From Verrucomicrobiales bacterium (GTDB lineage Bacteria > Verrucomicrobiota > Verrucomicrobiia > Verrucomicrobiales > DEV007): a stretch of 16,309 nt of DNA. Of this stretch, positions 14,214 to 16,309 are shown in pieces. Within the stretch, counting starts at the first letter, position 1. Every line of letters starts with the position of its first letter. The position numbers and the translations under genes were made by a program. The notes beneath the pieces were generated by a model that saw only the letters and a program-made list of their open reading frames with translations, did no database searches and had not been told where the DNA came from. Location: NCBI GenBank assembly GCA_023253615.1, contig JALRFZ010000598.1, forward strand, positions 1 to 16,309. Direction: 5' to 3'.

Positions 14214-14837
14214 TTCGTCTCCGATCGAGAGGTAGAGGAAGCCGTCGAGACCAAAGAAAAGACCTCCTCCATTGTGCCAGTTGTGGCGGTCGTACTGGTT
14301 GATCAGCACATACTCGGAAGAGGGGGCGATGGCGTTCGTCGCGGGATTCCAGGTAAAACGCGAGAGCCGGCAGTAGGCCCGGTTCGTATCCGACTTCTGC
14401 ACGGTGAAGCGGTAATAGACATACAGGTAATGGCGGTTCGGAGAGTCGGGCGTGCCGAACTCCGGATGGAAAGCCAGCCCCATCATGCCACTGTCGTGCG
14501 AGGATTCGACCTGGCTGCGGATGTCGAGCAGGACGGTCTTCGAAGTCGTCGTCTCCAGATTGTTGAACACGGTGAGACGTCCCGCTTTCTCCACCACCAT
14601 GAGCCGGTTGGAGAAAGGCACCGGCACCATCTGCACCGGATCGATGAAGGTGAGGTTGGGGAAGGCATTGACGAGCCGCCAGCTCCCCGTCGAGGGACGC
14701 GGGGTGCGGTTGGGGAGAGCCCCGTTGAGAAAGGCTCCGACCGCCTCCGCACGATCGAGTCCGCCCGTCGTCTGGGCGGAAAGAGGGGAGGCGAGAAGAA
14801 AGGCAAGGGCCCAAAAGCCAGCGGTCGAGAGCTTCAT
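13692..14837 (-). CDS. Segment 1 of broken gene: signal peptide and N-terminal propeller of PQQ-dependent sugar dehydrogenase type
   Basis: ATG 14837 begins a signal peptide (MKLSTAGFWALAFLLASPLSAQ). The next 190 residues match the glucose/sorbosone dehydrogenase fold: VQMVPVPFSNRLMVVEKAG, SGMMGLAFHPEFG, YLYVYYRF and WHNGGGLFFGLDGFLYLSIG. After DEGG the frame enters the G8 run (14206-14213) and the rest of this open frame (to 13692) is out of register. Upstream, 14838-14920 is AT-rich and probably holds the promoter. Confidence 0.75.
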   Translation of the reverse strand: MKLSTAGFWALAFLLASPLSAQTTGGLDRAEAVGAFLNGALPNRTPRPSTGSWRLVNAFPNLTFIDPVQMVPVPFSNRLMVVEKAGRLTVFNNLETTTSKTVLLDIRSQVESSHDSGMMGLAFHPEFGTPDSPNRHYLYVYYRFTVQKSDTNRAYCRLSRFTWNPATNAIAPSSEYVLINQYDRHNWHNGGGLFFGLDGFLYLSIGDEGGGQRPVQFGSAHGWQPPRGCPPHRCRPRSHPQPPDPAPAAESGHPADRLAGQLHPGLFHPERQSVAEPVGGAPGGILRDRPPQPAPHGAGPRHRRHLGGRYRPRHAGRNQQGRPRRKSPVALPRGHRDRSESEAVQSHRLRCPARPRVWPHHGRLCDRRLRLSRGAAPGIDR

Positions 14838-14920
14838 CTGGAAAATCTAGCCATTTCTCGAAATTCTAAAATTTCAAAATGATAAAATTCACAAAAAAGA
14901 TAATTTAGATGAGTTTAGCA
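14838..14920 (-). promoter_or_regulatory. AT-rich upstream region of the large secreted-protein gene
   Basis: The composition drops sharply to mostly A/T and includes the inverted repeat GAAATT-ctaa-AATTTC (14860-14875). It is the likely promoter region of the minus-strand gene and possibly of the SDR gene. On the minus strand TAGAAT could be a -10 box, but a well-spaced -35 is not clear. Confidence 0.4.
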
Positions 14921-15011
14921 ATCGTCGGAGAGCAGAGGGGCGTAAACGCGGGGAGATCCATTTCCCGATCGACACACACGCGGGAATGTAGTTCGGATGG
15001 GGGAAAAGCTC

Positions 15012-15794
15012 ATGACCCTTTTCGAACGTTTTTCTCTCGCCGGGCGGCGTCTCTTCATTGCCGGCGGCAGTCGCGGTCTCGGCCGTGAAATGGTGCTCGC
15101 CCTCGCCGAAGCCGGTGCGGACGTGATCCTCACCGGGCGCGACGCGGATTCCCTCGCCGGGACGGCGGAAAAGGTCCGCGCCCTCGGGCGGGAGGCGTTC
15201 ACCATCCGGGCCGACATGGGAGTGCCGGAGTCGTGTGAATCCGCCTGTCTCGAGGCCCTGGCGTTGCCGGGGCGGATCGACATTCTCATCAACAACGTGG
15301 GCGGGCGGCTCATCAATGTCCCGGTCGAAGAGCAGTCCCTCGCCGACTGGCAGCGCATCCTCGATCTGAATCTGACGAGCACCTTTCTCTGCACGAAACT
15401 CATCGGCGGAGAGATGGTGCGGCGGGGCGGGGGAGGACGCGTCATCAATGTCGCGTCGATTTCCGGTTTGGTCGCCAACCGGGGCATCGGAGGGCGCAGC
15501 TACGAGACCGCGAAAGCCGCCGTGATCCAGTTCACCAAAGCGACCGCCGCCGACTGGGCCCCGCATGGAGTGACCGTCAACGCGATCTGTCCGGGCGGCT
15601 TTTTCACCGAACCGAACCAGCGCTGGGCGCGCGAGCATCCCGAAGTGATCACCGGGTTTCTCAAGGCCATCCCCATGGGAAAATTCGGCGAACCCGAGGA
15701 CCTCGGCCCTCTCGCGGTCTACCTCGCGAGCGATGCGTCGCGCTACATGACCGGCGCGGCGCTGGTGATCGATGGCGGGTATACCTTGTTTTGA
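15012..15794 (+). CDS. SDR family NAD(P)-dependent oxidoreductase
   Basis: This 260-residue classical short-chain dehydrogenase has the Rossmann motif GGSRGLG (18-24), NNVG (94-97, in place of the usual NNAG), N120, S151, Y164 and K168 in SYETAKA. The ICPGGFFTEPNQ loop and the C-terminal YMTGAALVIDGGYTLF are standard. GR at 42-43 (TGRDADSL) favours NADPH by analogy but is not decisive. It is related to gluconate 5-dehydrogenase and 3-oxoacyl-ACP reductase groups; the substrate is unknown. ATG 15012 has a purine-rich GGGGGAAAAG just upstream; ATG 14997 is a five-residue-longer alternative. Confidence 0.92.
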   Translation: MTLFERFSLAGRRLFIAGGSRGLGREMVLALAEAGADVILTGRDADSLAGTAEKVRALGREAFTIRADMGVPESCESACLEALALPGRIDILINNVGGRLINVPVEEQSLADWQRILDLNLTSTFLCTKLIGGEMVRRGGGGRVINVASISGLVANRGIGGRSYETAKAAVIQFTKATAADWAPHGVTVNAICPGGFFTEPNQRWAREHPEVITGFLKAIPMGKFGEPEDLGPLAVYLASDASRYMTGAALVIDGGYTLF

Positions 15795-16108
15795 GGGGGG
15801 GGCCGGCTTGGTCTCCGCGATCCTGAAACGAAAGGGGGGCGCGGTGTCTGGCGAGAAGTGTTTCCGGAACCCTTTGACGCGCGAGTTACTGCCTACGGCA
15901 GAAAGGTTCTTGTCTGGAACGTCGATCGCTCTGGCCCGCCCGGACCTTCGCCAGCCACCCTCATAAACAGGACAAGCGGAGGCGGGGGCGGGCATTCTCC
16001 AAAACCGTTACGCCGCAAGGCGCTGGCAGCGGCCGCTTGCTCCCAGACCCGGCGCCGGTGGCATCGAAGTCAAGTATGATCTAAGGAGTTCCACCTCACG
16101 CACAGGGC
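15795..16108. other. Intergenic region without a convincing gene
   Basis: It begins with a G8 run right after the SDR stop. The open frames across it lack ribosome-binding sites or recognisable similarity. A small CTGCC-tac-GGCAG hairpin lies near 15890-15902 but has no T tract. The right part near 16103 may be the outer boundary of an insertion sequence (CAGGGCTTACGCATGAAA). Confidence 0.5.
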
Positions 16109-16309
16109 TTACGCATGAAAGTTTCTAAGTAAAGCAAGTCTAAAGTCTTGGTCGAGAGCGGCCTGCTGCTGTTTGAGGGGTAGAGTCTTCTTGGAGGGAT
16201 GGGCGCGGAGCATGGCGATGGCCATTTCCCGCATCGAGGAGAGGTGGCCCGCGAAGCGGAGCCAGTGATTTCTTAGATTAAGTTGTGAGAGCGGAGCGAT
16301 CCGGCAGGT
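16109..16309 (-). CDS. C-terminal fragment of a probable transposase (ISAs1-like), 5' part outside window
   Basis: The minus-strand frame is open from the window edge to TAA at 16109-16111 (66 codons). It contains CRIAPLSQLNLRN, then SMREMAIAMLRAHPSKKTLPLK, then DQDFRLALLRNF. This resembles the end of ISAs1-type transposases (CRIR..., a hydrophobic LALNLL helix, a basic stretch, then W/LDxDYLLxLL), as recalled from the family. The catalytic core is not in the window, so whether the element is intact is unknown. Confidence 0.5.
   Translation of the reverse strand, partial: TCRIAPLSQLNLRNHWLRFAGHLSSMREMAIAMLRAHPSKKTLPLKQQQAALDQDFRLALLRNFHA

Larger units (their letters stand above)
9907..14837 (-). 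pseudogene. Broken gene for a giant secreted dehydrogenase/cytochrome protein with sugar-binding-like modules
   Basis: Read through three lesions, this is one gene of about 1,640 codons. Order: signal peptide, glucose/sorbosone-dehydrogenase-like beta-propeller, a region resembling the HNE_0200 (TIGR03806) family with c-type heme motifs, a bacterial Ig-like domain, three related galactose-binding-like modules, and a C-terminal region of about 300 residues with no recognised fold. The lesions are a G8 run at 14206-14213 (one G too many), a frame change with loss of the first CxxCH at about 13026-13036, and an amber codon at 11944-11946. Reading frames between lesions remain well conserved, so the damage is recent or is sequencing error. 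Expected role: periplasmic or extracellular oxidation of sugars or related alcohols, with electrons passed to heme. Confidence 0.8.

Noticed and set aside
12986..14302. Long plus-strand open frame opposite the dehydrogenase region
   Set aside because: Antisense shadow; the minus strand encodes recognised propeller and cytochrome signatures across it.
15772..15966. Small plus-strand open frame after the SDR gene
   Set aside because: It starts inside the SDR gene, lacks a ribosome-binding site and shows no recognisable protein features.
14889..15995. 368-codon minus-strand open frame opposite the SDR gene
   Set aside because: The plus strand holds all SDR catalytic motifs; the minus frame has none.

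Overview
This is a high-GC (roughly 60-65%) bacterial chromosomal window, most likely from a free-living member of the Verrucomicrobiota or another PVC-superphylum lineage. That placement is an inference. It rests on a metal transporter operon arranged like the chlamydial ytgABCD operon, including a permease-repressor fusion, and on a very large secreted multi-module dehydrogenase/cytochrome protein of a kind common in that group. No rRNA, tRNA or CRISPR array was seen.

Layout. Bases 1-834 (minus) hold a fumarylacetoacetate-hydrolase-family enzyme cut by the window edge. Bases 951-1969 (plus) hold an exported NlpC/P60 peptidase overlapping a small glycine-zipper lipoprotein, followed by hairpin terminators. 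Bases 2058-7663 (minus) form a metal-uptake operon, read right to left: substrate-binding lipoprotein, GC-rich intercistronic hairpins, ATPase, permease fused to a DtxR/MntR-like domain, an inserted unit carrying a four-helix-bundle (23S-intervening-sequence type) gene between long inverted repeats, a second permease, and an outer-membrane beta-barrel protein. A full-length DtxR/MntR regulator (7764-8423, plus) diverges from the operon across a 100-bp spacer with two small palindromes. Next come a two-helix membrane protein of unknown function (8443-8943, minus) and a nitrilase-superfamily amidase (plus, ending at 9921).

Bases 9907-14837 (minus) are one very large secreted-protein gene: glucose/sorbosone-dehydrogenase-like propeller, c-type cytochrome region, Ig-like domain, three related sugar-binding-like modules and a C-terminal region. 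It is broken at three places: an 8-base G run, a lesion at the first heme motif, and an amber codon replacing a conserved Trp. An SDR oxidoreductase follows (15012-15794, plus). After a spacer with no convincing gene, the C-terminal end of a probable transposase enters from the right edge (minus).

How it fits together. The central operon looks like a complete metal import route (outer-membrane channel, periplasmic binding lipoprotein, inner-membrane ABC transporter) with two metal-sensing DtxR-type domains, one free and one tethered to a permease. The most unusual feature is the inserted inverted-repeat unit at 3803-4437. It lies exactly between the two permease genes, supplies the stop codon of one and abuts the start codon of the other, and would fold the polycistronic mRNA into a long stem around the four-helix-bundle gene, much as intervening sequences do in 23S rRNA.
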